From NCBI GenBank assembly GCA_963837655.1, contig CAWIOK010000021.1, positions 612,063 to 676,062 of the forward strand: a stretch of 64,000 nt of DNA, written 5' to 3'. Of this stretch, positions 16,457 to 24,654 are shown piece by piece; position 1 is the stretch's first letter, and each line of letters begins with the position of its first letter. The translations under genes and the position numbers were made by a program. A model generated the notes under the pieces. The model was not told the DNA's origin. It saw only the letters and a program-made list of their open reading frames with translations, and did no database searches. This stretch comes from CAVVSD01 sp963837655 (GTDB lineage: Bacteria > Actinomycetota > Thermoleophilia > Solirubrobacterales > Solirubrobacteraceae).

Positions 16457-16469
16457 ACAAGCCTTGTAT
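16455..16469. promoter_or_regulatory. Palindrome over the motA start (operator candidate)
   Basis: ATACAAG-C-CTTGTAT is a perfect 7-bp inverted repeat with a 1-nt centre. It lies between the -10 box and the motA start codon and overlaps both edges. It is AT-rich compared with its surroundings. It could be an operator or a ribosome-masking hairpin. Confidence 0.4.
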
Positions 16470-16492
16470 TCGGCCGCCGTATGTGGGCCTGA
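16467..16492 (-). promoter_or_regulatory. Sigma-28-like promoter of motA
   Basis: Minus strand: TCAG at 16492-16489, 15 nt spacer, CCGAATA at 16473-16467. It lies in the 40-bp gap between cheY and motA. The spacer is one base shorter than usual in this window. Confidence 0.55.
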
Positions 16493-16495
16493 AGG

Positions 16496-16855
16496 CTAGG
16501 TCAGCGCTTTGTCCACCGCGCCCAGGACGCGGTCCGCCTTGAACGGCTTCACGACGAAGTCCTTCGCGCCGATCTTGATCGACTCGAGCACCTTGGACTC
16601 CTGCCCCAGGGCAGAGCACATGACCACGCGGGCGGCCGGATCGAGGCCGATGATCTCCTGCAGGGCGGTGAGCCCGTCCTTCTCCGGCATGGTGATGTCG
16701 AGGGTCGTGACCTCGGGGCGCAGCGCGCGGTAGCGCTCGACGGCCTCGATGCCGTTGGAGGCCTCGCCGACGACCTCATGGCCGCCCCTCGTCAGGGCGT
16801 CCGTGACCATCTTGCGCATGAACGCGGCATCGTCGACGACGAGCACCCGTGCCAT
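16496..16855 (-). CDS. cheY: CheY, chemotaxis response regulator
   Basis: 119-aa single receiver domain. The acid pair is VVDDAAF, the phosphorylated Asp is at about 53 (TTLDITMPEKDG), Ser/Thr is in VMCSALGQ, and Lys is in FVVKPFKADR. It signals from CheA to FliM/FliY. Its ATG overlaps the fliY stop (TGATG). It is the last gene of the long fliJ-cheY operon. Confidence 0.96.
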   Translation of the reverse strand: MARVLVVDDAAFMRKMVTDALTRGGHEVVGEASNGIEAVERYRALRPEVTTLDITMPEKDGLTALQEIIGLDPAARVVMCSALGQESKVLESIKIGAKDFVVKPFKADRVLGAVDKALT

Positions 16856-17703
16856 CAGGCAGCCTCCTCGGAATCGGTCGGGTCCTGGGCCTGGGTGCCG
16901 ATGGACTCCAGGCGGACGGCGAGCTCGCCCTCGTCGGTGACGACGAGGCGGCCCGTCGCGAAGTGCAGCCCGTCGACGTAGAGGTCGATGGCGTCGTCGG
17001 CCTCGCGGTCGAGCTCGACGACGGCGCCCCGTGGGAGCGCGACGGCCCTCTGCGACGACATGCGCGCGCGGCCGAGCTCGGCCCAGACACGGACGTCGAC
17101 GTCGAGCATCGCCTCGCGCAGCGGCTCCTGGATGTCGCCCGTGGGGTCGACGTCCAGCGCGTCCTGCAGCAGGAGGAGGAACGCGGCCGGCACGAGGTGC
17201 ACGAAGCGGCAGTCCAGGCCGAACAGGGAGAAGTCCGCCGATGTCGCCTGGCCTTCCTCGGGCACCGTGTCGTCGAGGGCCTGCTCGGTGGCGACGACGC
17301 GGACCTCGGGAGCCGCGATCTCGACGCCCTGGCGCAGCACGGAGCCGGTGGCGGCCGCGGCCGAGGACATGACCTGGTTCATCGCCTCGCCGACGGCGGA
17401 CAGCTCGAGCTCGCTGAGCTCGGCGTCACCGTCCTCGGGCGCGGGCTCGCCGGCCATCGCGGCGGCGAGGCGCCGCGCGGCGTCGACCGGCATGAGCAGC
17501 AGGTTGCCGCCCTCGATGCCGTCGATGTAGGCGATCGAAGCGACGACGGCGGGGACCGCGATGTTGTCGGTCGCGCGGGCGGCGGCGCTGTTGACCCGCG
17601 TGCCGCGCTGCAGCACCTCGCCGGGGGCGAGCGCGCCGAGGGCGTCGCGCACGGCGTCCGACGTCGTGGTGGCGAGCGTGAGGAGGGCCTGCTCGGTGTT
17701 CAC
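16855..17703 (-). CDS. fliY: FliY (FliN with CheC-like domain), switch protein
   Basis: 282 aa. The N-terminal 200 residues form a CheC-like/FliM-middle type domain (LSAVGEAMNQVMSSAAAATGSVLRQGVEI). The C terminus is a SpoA domain (LDVDVRVWAELGRARMSSQRAVALPRGAVVELDREADDAIDLYVDGLHFATGRLVVTDEGELAVRL). This is the FliY form known from Bacillus and Thermotoga. The GTG start overlaps the fliM stop as GTGA. A stand-alone FliN is also encoded nearby. Confidence 0.9.
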   Translation of the reverse strand: MNTEQALLTLATTTSDAVRDALGALAPGEVLQRGTRVNSAAARATDNIAVPAVVASIAYIDGIEGGNLLLMPVDAARRLAAAMAGEPAPEDGDAELSELELSAVGEAMNQVMSSAAAATGSVLRQGVEIAAPEVRVVATEQALDDTVPEEGQATSADFSLFGLDCRFVHLVPAAFLLLLQDALDVDPTGDIQEPLREAMLDVDVRVWAELGRARMSSQRAVALPRGAVVELDREADDAIDLYVDGLHFATGRLVVTDEGELAVRLESIGTQAQDPTDSEEAA

Positions 17704-18677
17704 TGCGCGCCCGGCTCGACGATCTGGACAGCCCGCGCGCGGCCGTGGCGGCCGGGGCGGACGAGATGCAGCAGGACGTCATCGGCGCGCAGGCCCATCG
17801 GCGCGTCGGCCGGGATGCCGAGCCCGACGACGTCGCCGGGCTGCAGCGCGAGGACCTCGCGGACGGGCATGCGGACCTCGCCGACCTCCGCGCGGAGGGT
17901 GATGTCGACCTCCCCGAGGCCGTCGCGCACCGCGGCGGAGTCGACGGGGTCGGTGACGCGGTCCTCGTCGGCGCGCTTGGAGTAGGCGGCGGAGACCGGC
18001 TGGACGGACGCGTGGGGCAGGAGGAGGTTCATCTGCGCGGTCGTCTCCTGCATGCGCGCCTCCATCTGCAGGACGAGCGTGGGCTCGCTGGCGCCGACGG
18101 TCTGCGCGGTCTCGGTGTGCACGTCGAGCGACGTGCGGGCGATCGCGACCTCGGCCAGCTGCTCCCACATCGACGAGAGGGACTCGACGAACACGTCGAA
18201 GACGCGGCGGATGAGCTTGAGGTCGATGTCGGTCAGCTCGCGCCGCGGCGGCTCAGCCTCCGACGGCGAGCCGAGCAGGCGCTCGATGCAGCAGAGCAGG
18301 AGCGGCACGTCCATCGTCATCAGCAGCTTCGTGCCGATCGGCGCCGTCTCGAGCGTGGCGGACATCGCGGTCCGCTCCGCGAGCGCGTGTGCGTCGCTCC
18401 ACGTGAGCTGCACGACGTCGACGATGTCGATGTCCATGTCGATGCGGTGCTCGGCCGCGAGCTTGGTGGTCGCCGTGCGGCAGAAGGCCTCGTGGGCGCG
18501 GCGCAGCCGGTTCTCCTGATCGGGCGTGAACTTCGACGGGCGCGTGAAGTCGATCGTGCGCAGCCAGCGAGCGCGTCCGCCCCCGGTGAGGCTGTCGCCC
18601 ATCGGGCGGTTGCCCTCGGCCGCGCGCTCGAACAGCGTCGCGATCCGATCCTGGCTCATCAGCTTGTTGGCACTCAC
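17700..18677 (-). CDS. fliM: FliM, flagellar switch protein
   Basis: 325 aa. The N-terminal LMSQDRIATLFERA is the CheY-binding peptide (Bacillus FliM: LSQNEIDALL). The middle domain is at about 50-230, and the C-terminal SpoA domain has LGEVDITLRAEVGEVRMPVREVLALQPGDVVGLGIPAD. GTG start with GTGA overlap to cheD. It builds the C ring with FliG, FliY and FliN. Confidence 0.94.
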   Translation of the reverse strand: MSANKLMSQDRIATLFERAAEGNRPMGDSLTGGGRARWLRTIDFTRPSKFTPDQENRLRRAHEAFCRTATTKLAAEHRIDMDIDIVDVVQLTWSDAHALAERTAMSATLETAPIGTKLLMTMDVPLLLCCIERLLGSPSEAEPPRRELTDIDLKLIRRVFDVFVESLSSMWEQLAEVAIARTSLDVHTETAQTVGASEPTLVLQMEARMQETTAQMNLLLPHASVQPVSAAYSKRADEDRVTDPVDSAAVRDGLGEVDITLRAEVGEVRMPVREVLALQPGDVVGLGIPADAPMGLRADDVLLHLVRPGRHGRARAVQIVEPGAQ

Positions 18678-19189
18678 GCGGCACCTCTCATGAGCAGTTC
18701 ATCGGCACGTTGGGCCATTCGCACAAGCACCTGCCCGGAGCCGACGCCGACGCGAACGGTCCGGCCCTTGCCGCCTCCCGTCGCGGCGGCCTTCACCTGA
18801 AGCCTGGCGGCGGCCAGCGCGTCGCGTACGGCCGTCTCGTTGCGGGCTCCGACGTCGAGGCTCCCGGACCCTGCGCCGAACATCTGGGCGCCGCCCACGA
18901 GCGCGACCTGCAGGCCCAGCCGGCGTGCTCCGGCCGCGAGCATCGCCTCGACGAGCGCGGGGACGGCGAGGTCGGCGTACTTGCCGCGCGCGGCAGGCGC
19001 CACTCCGTCGGCCTGGCCCGGGCGTGCCTGCGGGAGCATGACGTGGGCCAGCCCCGCGACCCGGCGGATGCGGTCCACGACGACGAGGCCGATGCAGGAC
19101 CCGAGCCCCATCGTGACCAGGTGCGCGCCGGGGTCCGCGGAGACGGCGAGCTCGCCCATCCGGACGACGATGTCCGTGGTGACGCTCAC
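18674..19189 (-). CDS. cheD: CheD, receptor glutamine deamidase
   Basis: 171 aa. The catalytic block has GLGSCIGLVVVD (active Cys), the histidine in VAGLAHVMLPQA, and a later AGGAQMF-type segment (LVGGAQMFG). It deamidates chemoreceptors and pairs with CheC, encoded directly upstream with GTGA overlap. No chemoreceptor gene lies in the window. Confidence 0.94.
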   Translation of the reverse strand: MSVTTDIVVRMGELAVSADPGAHLVTMGLGSCIGLVVVDRIRRVAGLAHVMLPQARPGQADGVAPAARGKYADLAVPALVEAMLAAGARRLGLQVALVGGAQMFGAGSGSLDVGARNETAVRDALAAARLQVKAAATGGGKGRTVRVGVGSGQVLVRMAQRADELLMRGAA

Positions 19190-19767
19190 AGCCCGAGGCG
19201 CTCCAGCAGGTCGCCGATGCCCTGCCCGACCGGCAGCAGCATGAACGACAGCCCGCAGCTGGAGCCCTCGACGAGCAGCTCGGAGTCCAGCAGCAGCGCC
19301 TCCTCGGTCGCACCCTGGGCCAGGAGGACGCTGGCGACGATCGCGCCGAGCAGGTCCCAGGTCGTCTCCGGCGGGCGGGGCTCGATCTCCATGCCGAGCA
19401 TCTCGCCCAGCGCCACCAGGTAGGAGCTGCAGAGGATGTTGCCGATCTCGGCCAGGGCGGACGCGCCGTCCTCGCCGTCGGGGTCCGTGCCGAGCATGCG
19501 GCAGAGCGCGGCGGCGTCCTCGGGCGGGAACACGATGAGCGCGCTGCCGTGCAGGTCACCGGTGATGGGGATGAGCGTGGCGCGGACCTCGCGGCCGGCG
19601 TCGCCGGCGGCCTCCACGGCGGACTCGACGTCCATCGCGCTGACGCTCGGCACGGAGATGTCGACGGGGCGCCCGATGAGCGTCGACAGAGCCGTGCCCG
19701 CCGTGCCGGAGCCGATGTTGGCCAGCTCCCCGAGGGCGTCGAGCTGCTGCTCGGTGTAGCGGGTCAT
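19186..19767 (-). CDS. cheC: CheC, CheY-P phosphatase
   Basis: 193 aa. Two phosphatase helices are visible: LGELANIGSGTAGTALSTLIGRPV and LAEIGNILCSSYLVALGEMLG, each with the E-x2-N signature (ELAN, EIGN). Length is typical. The ATG start overlaps the cheA stop as ATGA. CheD and CheC normally form a complex regulated by CheY-P. Confidence 0.94.
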   Translation of the reverse strand: MTRYTEQQLDALGELANIGSGTAGTALSTLIGRPVDISVPSVSAMDVESAVEAAGDAGREVRATLIPITGDLHGSALIVFPPEDAAALCRMLGTDPDGEDGASALAEIGNILCSSYLVALGEMLGMEIEPRPPETTWDLLGAIVASVLLAQGATEEALLLDSELLVEGSSCGLSFMLLPVGQGIGDLLERLGL

Positions 19768-21590
19768 CGGTCCCCCAGCCTGTCGGCGTCGACGATGAGC
19801 GCGACGTCCCCGTCGGAGAGGACGGCGGCGCCGGAGACCGGCGCGTCGGTGGCCAGCTCCTCGGGCAGCGGGCGGACGACGAGCTCGCGCTGTCCGACCA
19901 GGGCGTCGACCTGCAGCGCGACGGTCGCGTCGCTCGCCCCGCGCAGGACGACCGCGAAGGCGCCGTCGGGCGCCGCGTCGCCCGCGAGCGCGGCGGCGGC
20001 GCCGACCATCGGCAGGGCCTGGCCGTCCAGGAGCAGGACGGGACGCGCGCGCACCGGCCGTACGACGTGGTCGGCGAGGCGGACGGTGCGGTCGACGCGG
20101 TCCAGCGGGATCGCGAACGTCCCGCCGGCGCTGCGCACGAGCAGCGCGCGCAGGATGGCCAGCGTCAGCGGCAGGCGGATCTCGACGTGCGAGCCTGCCC
20201 CGTGCTCGGACCTCAGCCGGACGTCGCCGCCGAGGTCGCGGACCTTGGCCCGCACCGCGTCCATCCCGACGCCGCGGCCGGACACCTCGCTCATGTGCTC
20301 GGCGGTTGAGAAGCCCGGCGTGAAGATGAGCTCGGCGGCGCGTGCGGGGTCGACGCCGGCGACCTCCGCCGTGTCGATGAGACCGCGCTCGGCCGCCTTG
20401 CGGGCCACGCGCGCGGGGTCGACACCGCGGCCGTCGTCGCGGACGTCGATCACGACGCCGCCGCCGGCCTGGCGCGCTGCGACGGTGAGGCGCCCGCGCG
20501 CGGGCTTGCCGGCCGCGACGCGCTCCTCCGGCGGCTCCAGCCCGTGGTCCAGCGCGTTGCGGACGAGGTGCACGAGCGGGTCGCCGATCGCGTCCACGAC
20601 CGTCCGGTCCAGCTCGGTGTCCTGGCCGACGAGCTCGAGGTCGACCTCCTTGCCCAGCCGTGACGCGAGGTCGCGGACGAGGCGCGGGAGGCGCAGCAGC
20701 ACGGCCTCCACCGGGACCATGCGCACGCCCATGACGAGCTCCTGCAGCGCCTGCGCGCTGCGGGTCAGCTCCGCCATCGCCTGGCCGAGTCCGGGGACGC
20801 CGGCCTGGGCGACGAGCGCCTCGACGTGGGTGCGCTGCACGACGAGCTCGCCCATCGCGTGCAGGAGGTCGTCGAGCCGGGCGGCGGGAACCCGGACGAC
20901 CCCGGCGGTCCTCCGCGCGGGCCCTGGGGCCGGCTCGGGAGCAGGCGCGACCGGCTCGGTCGTCGCAAGCAGCGTGCCGGCGACGTCGGGCAGCGCCGCG
21001 AGCGCCGCGAGCAGCGCATCGGGGTCGTCGGTACGGATCCAGATCTCGATCGTGTCGCCCGCGAAGCCGTCCAGCGCCTCGGCGTCGGGCTCGGAGCGCT
21101 CCAGCGCGCCGTGCTCTGCCGCCTCGCCCAGCACCATGAAGGCGCGGACCGCGGGCATCTCGGCGTCGTCGGCCAGCCGGACCGCGACGTGGACGGCGCC
21201 GGCCGGCCCCTCCTCGCGCACGAGCGCCCGCAGCCGGTCCACGAGGGTCGCGGGATCCAGGTCCTCGGCGCCGCCGGCATCGATGCGGTCGACCGCCGCC
21301 TCGAGGGCGTCGATGCAGGCGAGCAGGACGTCCACGGCGTCGCGGCCCAGGCCGTCGCGCCGCCGGCGCAGCAGCTCGAAGACGTCCTCCATCGCGTGCG
21401 TCAGCTGCGCGATGGCGTCGTAGCCCATCGTCGCGCTCATGCCCTTCAGCGAGTGCGCGATGCGGAAGATCTCGTCGATCGTCGCGCGGTCGTCCGGGCG
21501 CTCCTCGATGCGGACGACGGCGAGCCCGAGCCCCTCGAGGTGCTCGCGCGACTCGGCGATGAACATCGGGAGGTACTCGGCGACGTCCAT
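19764..21590 (-). CDS. cheA: CheA, chemotaxis histidine kinase
   Basis: 608 aa. The Hpt domain has the phosphorylated His at 46 (IFRIAHSLKGMSATMG). A CheY-binding P2-like region follows, then the dimer domain, the HATPase domain (LVHLVRNALDHGLEPPEERVAAGKP; DVRDDGRGVDP; GFSTAEHMSEVSGRGVGMDAV) and a C-terminal CheW-like domain (about 480-605). All kinase boxes are intact. Its ATG overlaps the cheR stop. Confidence 0.97.
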   Translation of the reverse strand: MDVAEYLPMFIAESREHLEGLGLAVVRIEERPDDRATIDEIFRIAHSLKGMSATMGYDAIAQLTHAMEDVFELLRRRRDGLGRDAVDVLLACIDALEAAVDRIDAGGAEDLDPATLVDRLRALVREEGPAGAVHVAVRLADDAEMPAVRAFMVLGEAAEHGALERSEPDAEALDGFAGDTIEIWIRTDDPDALLAALAALPDVAGTLLATTEPVAPAPEPAPGPARRTAGVVRVPAARLDDLLHAMGELVVQRTHVEALVAQAGVPGLGQAMAELTRSAQALQELVMGVRMVPVEAVLLRLPRLVRDLASRLGKEVDLELVGQDTELDRTVVDAIGDPLVHLVRNALDHGLEPPEERVAAGKPARGRLTVAARQAGGGVVIDVRDDGRGVDPARVARKAAERGLIDTAEVAGVDPARAAELIFTPGFSTAEHMSEVSGRGVGMDAVRAKVRDLGGDVRLRSEHGAGSHVEIRLPLTLAILRALLVRSAGGTFAIPLDRVDRTVRLADHVVRPVRARPVLLLDGQALPMVGAAAALAGDAAPDGAFAVVLRGASDATVALQVDALVGQRELVVRPLPEELATDAPVSGAAVLSDGDVALIVDADRLGDR

Positions 21591-22372
21591 CAGGCCTCCC
21601 GCCGGTACGTGCGTGGTCGCAGCCCTCGCAGCCCGAGCGCAGCCGGGTCGGCCACGCGCTCGGTCGCCCCGACGAGCAGGACGCCGCCTGTCCGGAGCCC
21701 ATCGGCGAGGCGCGCGTGCAGGCCGTCACGGACGTCGGGGGTGAAGTAGATGACGGTGTTGCGGCACAGGACGAGGTCGAAGGACCGCGGCGCGACGCGC
21801 AGGCGCAGCAGATCGGCGGCGTCGAAGCGCACGCGACGGCGCAGGTCCGGATGCGCGACGAGCTCGTCGCCGTCGCGCGCGAACCAGCGCTCCAGCGCGG
21901 CGGGCGGGACGTCGCGCGCATCGGCGAGGCTGAACCGGCCCGCTCGCGCACGCGCGACCATGCGCTGGTCGATGTCGGTGCCGCGCACGTCCACGCGCAC
22001 GCCGGGCAGCGCCTCGGCCGCCACCGCCGCGAGGGTGTAGGCCTCCGCTCCGTACGAGCAGCCCGCGCACCACGCGCGGACGCGCCCGGCCTCGGCGAGG
22101 CCGGGCAGGACGTCCTCGGCGAGCGCGGCCCACTCGTCCGGGTTGCGCCAGAGCTGGGAGACGTTGATCGTGATCCGGTCGAGGAACGCGTCCAGCTCGG
22201 AGCGGTCGCGTCGCAGGACGCGCAGGTACTCGGCCAGCCGGCCGGCGCCGCGCGCGGCCGCGAACGAGCGGATCCGCCGCTCCATCTGGCCGCGCCTGTA
22301 CTGCTCGAGGTCGATCCGGCAGAGCGCGCGGACGCCACGGCAGAAGTCCACGTACTCGTCGACGGTGGTCAC
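21590..22372 (-). CDS. cheR: CheR, chemoreceptor methyltransferase
   Basis: 260 aa. The N-terminal helical domain is followed by the SAM-binding fold (VRAWCAGCSYGAEAYTLAAV). Then come DVRGTDIDQRMVARARAG, FDLVLCRNTVIYFTP and GGVLLVGATERV, all standard CheR motifs. GTG start with GTGA overlap to cheB. Confidence 0.96.
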   Translation of the reverse strand: MTTVDEYVDFCRGVRALCRIDLEQYRRGQMERRIRSFAAARGAGRLAEYLRVLRRDRSELDAFLDRITINVSQLWRNPDEWAALAEDVLPGLAEAGRVRAWCAGCSYGAEAYTLAAVAAEALPGVRVDVRGTDIDQRMVARARAGRFSLADARDVPPAALERWFARDGDELVAHPDLRRRVRFDAADLLRLRVAPRSFDLVLCRNTVIYFTPDVRDGLHARLADGLRTGGVLLVGATERVADPAALGLRGLRPRTYRREA

Positions 22373-22929
22373 GCCGCGACCTCCGCGATGGCGGACGGCA
22401 TCTCGGCCAGCGGCAGCACCGCGTTGGCAAGGCCCGCCTCGGCGACGGCGCGCGGCATCCCGTACACCGCGCAGCTCGGACGATCCTGCACGAGCACCGT
22501 GCCGCCGGCAGCGCGGACGCGGCGCGCGCCGGCGAGGCCGTCACGGCCCATGCCGGTGAGCACGACGAGCACGAGCTCGGGCCCGAACTGCGCTGCGGCG
22601 TCGGCGATCGTGAGATCCGCCCGCGGACGCAGCGCGCCGACGGGCTCCTCGTCGCTCAGGCGCACGCGGCCGCCGTCCTGCACGCGTAGATGCCTGCCGC
22701 CCGGCGCGAGGAGGGCCGCGCCCGGCCGCACCTGGTCACCGTCGGCTGCCTCGCGCACCTCCAGGCGGGAGGCGCGATGCAGCCGCGCCGCCAGTGATCC
22801 GGTGAACCCCGGCGGCATGTGCTGGATGATGATCGTGCCCGCGCCGAGACGCGCAGGCAGGGCCGGGAGGACCGCGGACAGCGCGCGCGGGCCTCCTGTG
22901 GAGCAGGCGATGACGACCGCGCGGGCCAC
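22369..22929 (-). CDS. cheB: CheB methylesterase domain without receiver
   Basis: About 186 aa consisting only of the CheB methylesterase domain. The catalytic Ser is in IACSTGGPRAL (about residue 10), His in IIIQHMPPGFTGSLA, and Asp in VLTGMGRDGLAGAR. Classical CheB is about 350 aa with an N-terminal CheY-like receiver, which is absent here. The GTG start shares a base with the cheW stop (TAGTG), so there is no room for a receiver upstream. Activity would not be controlled by CheA phosphorylation. Confidence 0.9.
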   Translation of the reverse strand: MARAVVIACSTGGPRALSAVLPALPARLGAGTIIIQHMPPGFTGSLAARLHRASRLEVREAADGDQVRPGAALLAPGGRHLRVQDGGRVRLSDEEPVGALRPRADLTIADAAAQFGPELVLVVLTGMGRDGLAGARRVRAAGGTVLVQDRPSCAVYGMPRAVAEAGLANAVLPLAEMPSAIAEVAA

Positions 22930-23354
22930 TACGGAGCGGCGATGGGCTCGGCGACCGCGACCGACCGGTCCAGGAGCGCGATGACGCGGTCCCCGAGGTT
23001 GACCACGGCGACGAGGCTGCCGGCGGCGGCGACGGGGAGCTCCTCGAGGTGCTCGTCGGACACCGTGAGGACGCCCACGACGTCGTCGACGACGACGCCG
23101 GCAACGCCGGCGATCGCCTCGATGATCACGATCTTGTGGTCCGCGGGCGGCTCGGACGTGAGGCCGAGCCGCGTCGCGAGATCCAGGACGGGGACGATCC
23201 GCCCCCGCAGGCTGATGATGCCGCGTACCCACGGGTCGGGCGACGCGACGGGCCGCGGCGCGGCCGGGCCGATGATCTCGTGCACGTCCGCCACCCCGAA
23301 CGCGTACTCCTCCTCACCGAGGCGGACGACGACGATCTGCTGCGTGGCGGACAT
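22929..23354 (-). CDS. cheW: CheW, chemotaxis coupling protein
   Basis: 141-aa CheW fold: IVVVRLGEEEYAFGVADVHEIIGP, WVRGIISLRGRIVPVLDLATRLGL, KIVIIEAIAGVAGVVVDDVVGVL. It links receptors to CheA. It is 15 nt behind flbD in the same operon. Confidence 0.95.
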   Translation of the reverse strand: MSATQQIVVVRLGEEEYAFGVADVHEIIGPAAPRPVASPDPWVRGIISLRGRIVPVLDLATRLGLTSEPPADHKIVIIEAIAGVAGVVVDDVVGVLTVSDEHLEELPVAAAGSLVAVVNLGDRVIALLDRSVAVAEPIAAP

Positions 23355-23369
23355 GGCGGAGCGTGGTGC

Positions 23370-23588
23370 TCAGACGGAGCGCAGGCGGGGGTTCATCGCC
23401 TCGCGGGCGATGTCGGCGCGCCAGGCGCGGACCAGTGCGGTGAGCTCCTCGGGCGACTCGACGACGAGGATCTTCACGCCCGTGGTGAGCGTGACGACGG
23501 TGTCGGGGTGCGCCTCGACGACCGAGACGAGGTCCGGGTTGAGATGGAACTCCTCGGTGTCGTGCCCGAGGCGGTGGAGCTTGATCAC
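23370..23588 (-). CDS. flbD: FlbD-family protein
   Basis: 72-aa small protein of the FlbD/SwrD family (MIKLHRLGHDTEEFHLNPDLVSVVEAHPDTVVTLTTGVKILVVESPEELTALVRAW). The family typically follows flgE and in Bacillus (SwrD) raises motor torque. The GTG start is preceded by a CGGAGG ribosome site. Its position between flgE and the chemotaxis genes is conserved in Gram-positive fla/che operons. Confidence 0.92.
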   Translation of the reverse strand: MIKLHRLGHDTEEFHLNPDLVSVVEAHPDTVVTLTTGVKILVVESPEELTALVRAWRADIAREAMNPRLRSV

Positions 23589-23646
23589 GGAGTGCCTCCG
23601 ATGGGTGGCGGGCGGGCGGCGCGGACGCCGCCCGCCACGCTCAGGC

Positions 23647-24540
23647 TTAGCGGCTGAGGTTGACCAGGTCGGACAGCATCTGGTCGGCGGTCGAGATCAC
23701 GCGCGAGTTGGCCTGGAAGCCGCGCTGCGCCGTGATCATCGTGGTGAACTCGGTGGCGAGGTCGACGTTCGACATCTCCAGGGCGCCGCCCACGCTGGTG
23801 CCGAAGCCGTTCTGGCCAGGGGTGTCGACGACCTCTGCGCCCGACGAGCCGCTGGCGCGCCAGCGGTTGTTCGCCACGCGCTCCAGGCCCGGCTCGTTCG
23901 GGAACTTCGCCAGGCTGAGGTAGCCCGCGACGACGCGGCCGTTCTGCGTCGCCTGGCCCGCGAGCGGGGTGTAGCCGGTCGGCGGGATGAAGCTGACCGA
24001 GCCGTCCTGCCCCACGGACACGTCCGTCGCGTTCGCGGGGATGTTGATGTACGTGGGCGTGGTGCCCGGGCCGGTCGCGGTCGCGTTCATGCCGGTGACG
24101 TAGTAGCCGTCCTGCGTGACCATCATGCCCTGGTCGTTGCGGGAGAAGTTGCCCGCGCGGGTGTAGTTGATGCTGGCGGCGGCCGGCGGGTTCGCCGTCG
24201 GGTCGGTGGGGCTCGGCGTCGTGTTCGTGACGCGGAACCAGCCCTCGCCCTGGATGGTGACGTCGAGCGCGTTGCCGGTCGACTGGAAGCCGCCCGCGCC
24301 CATCATGTTGTCGATCGAGCCCACGCGCACGCCGAGGCCGACCTGCTCCGCGTTGGAGCCGCCCGAGCCGGCGGTCGCCGATGCGCCCGCGCGGACGTTC
24401 TGCGACAGCGCGTCCGCGAACGTCGCGCGCGCGCCCTTGTAGCCGACGGTGTTGACGTTGGCGAGGTTGTTCGCCGTGACGTCGAGCATCACCTGGTGTG
24501 CCTTGAGGCCGGAGATGGCCGAGTACATGCCGCGCATCAT
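23647..24540 (-). CDS. flgE: FlgE, hook protein
   Basis: About 297 aa. N-terminal MYSAISGLKAHQVMLDVTANNLANVNTVGYKGARATFADAL and C-terminal GGALEMSNVDLATEFTTMITAQRGFQANSRVISTADQML are the flagellar rod/hook signatures. It is short for a hook protein, with a reduced central region. The start at 24540 (or 24537) is set by AAGGAG about 10 nt upstream. The 114-nt leader holds two GGA-loop hairpins. It lies behind flgD. Confidence 0.92.
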   Translation of the reverse strand: MMRGMYSAISGLKAHQVMLDVTANNLANVNTVGYKGARATFADALSQNVRAGASATAGSGGSNAEQVGLGVRVGSIDNMMGAGGFQSTGNALDVTIQGEGWFRVTNTTPSPTDPTANPPAAASINYTRAGNFSRNDQGMMVTQDGYYVTGMNATATGPGTTPTYINIPANATDVSVGQDGSVSFIPPTGYTPLAGQATQNGRVVAGYLSLAKFPNEPGLERVANNRWRASGSSGAEVVDTPGQNGFGTSVGGALEMSNVDLATEFTTMITAQRGFQANSRVISTADQMLSDLVNLSR

Positions 24541-24571
24541 CTGCGCATCACTCCTTCGTTGGGGTGTGGCA

Positions 24572-24590
24572 GGACCCGTCCATGTGATCC
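24572..24590 (-). promoter_or_regulatory. flgE leader hairpin 2 (AUGGAC in loop)
   Basis: Transcribed strand GGATC-ACATGGACG-GGTCC: a 5-bp stem with one G-U pair and AUGGAC inside a 9-nt loop. It is the second GGA-loop hairpin in the same leader, about 30 nt downstream of the first, and ends 31 nt before the flgE start. Confidence 0.45.
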
Positions 24591-24616
24591 AGAACCGCTG
24601 TTTGGGGGGCGTGCCG

Positions 24617-24635
24617 GGCCTCGTCCGTGAGGACC
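24617..24635 (-). promoter_or_regulatory. flgE leader hairpin 1 (ACGGAC loop; candidate CsrA site)
   Basis: Transcribed strand GGTCCTC-ACGGAC-GAGGCC: a stem of 6 bp with one bulged base, presenting ACGGAC. It has the same loop class as the flagellin, flaG and flgB leaders. It is the first of two such hairpins in the flgD-flgE gap. Confidence 0.5.
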
Positions 24636-24654
24636 GACGGTGCTGCAAGGTTGG

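Noticed and set aside
16455..16469. The motA palindrome as a terminator of cheY
   Set aside because: It lies downstream of the promoter and overlaps the motA start, so a terminator role is unlikely.
19186..22338. A 1050-aa frame ending in CheC
   Set aside because: Only the last 193 residues are CheC; the rest is a shadow of cheA and cheR.
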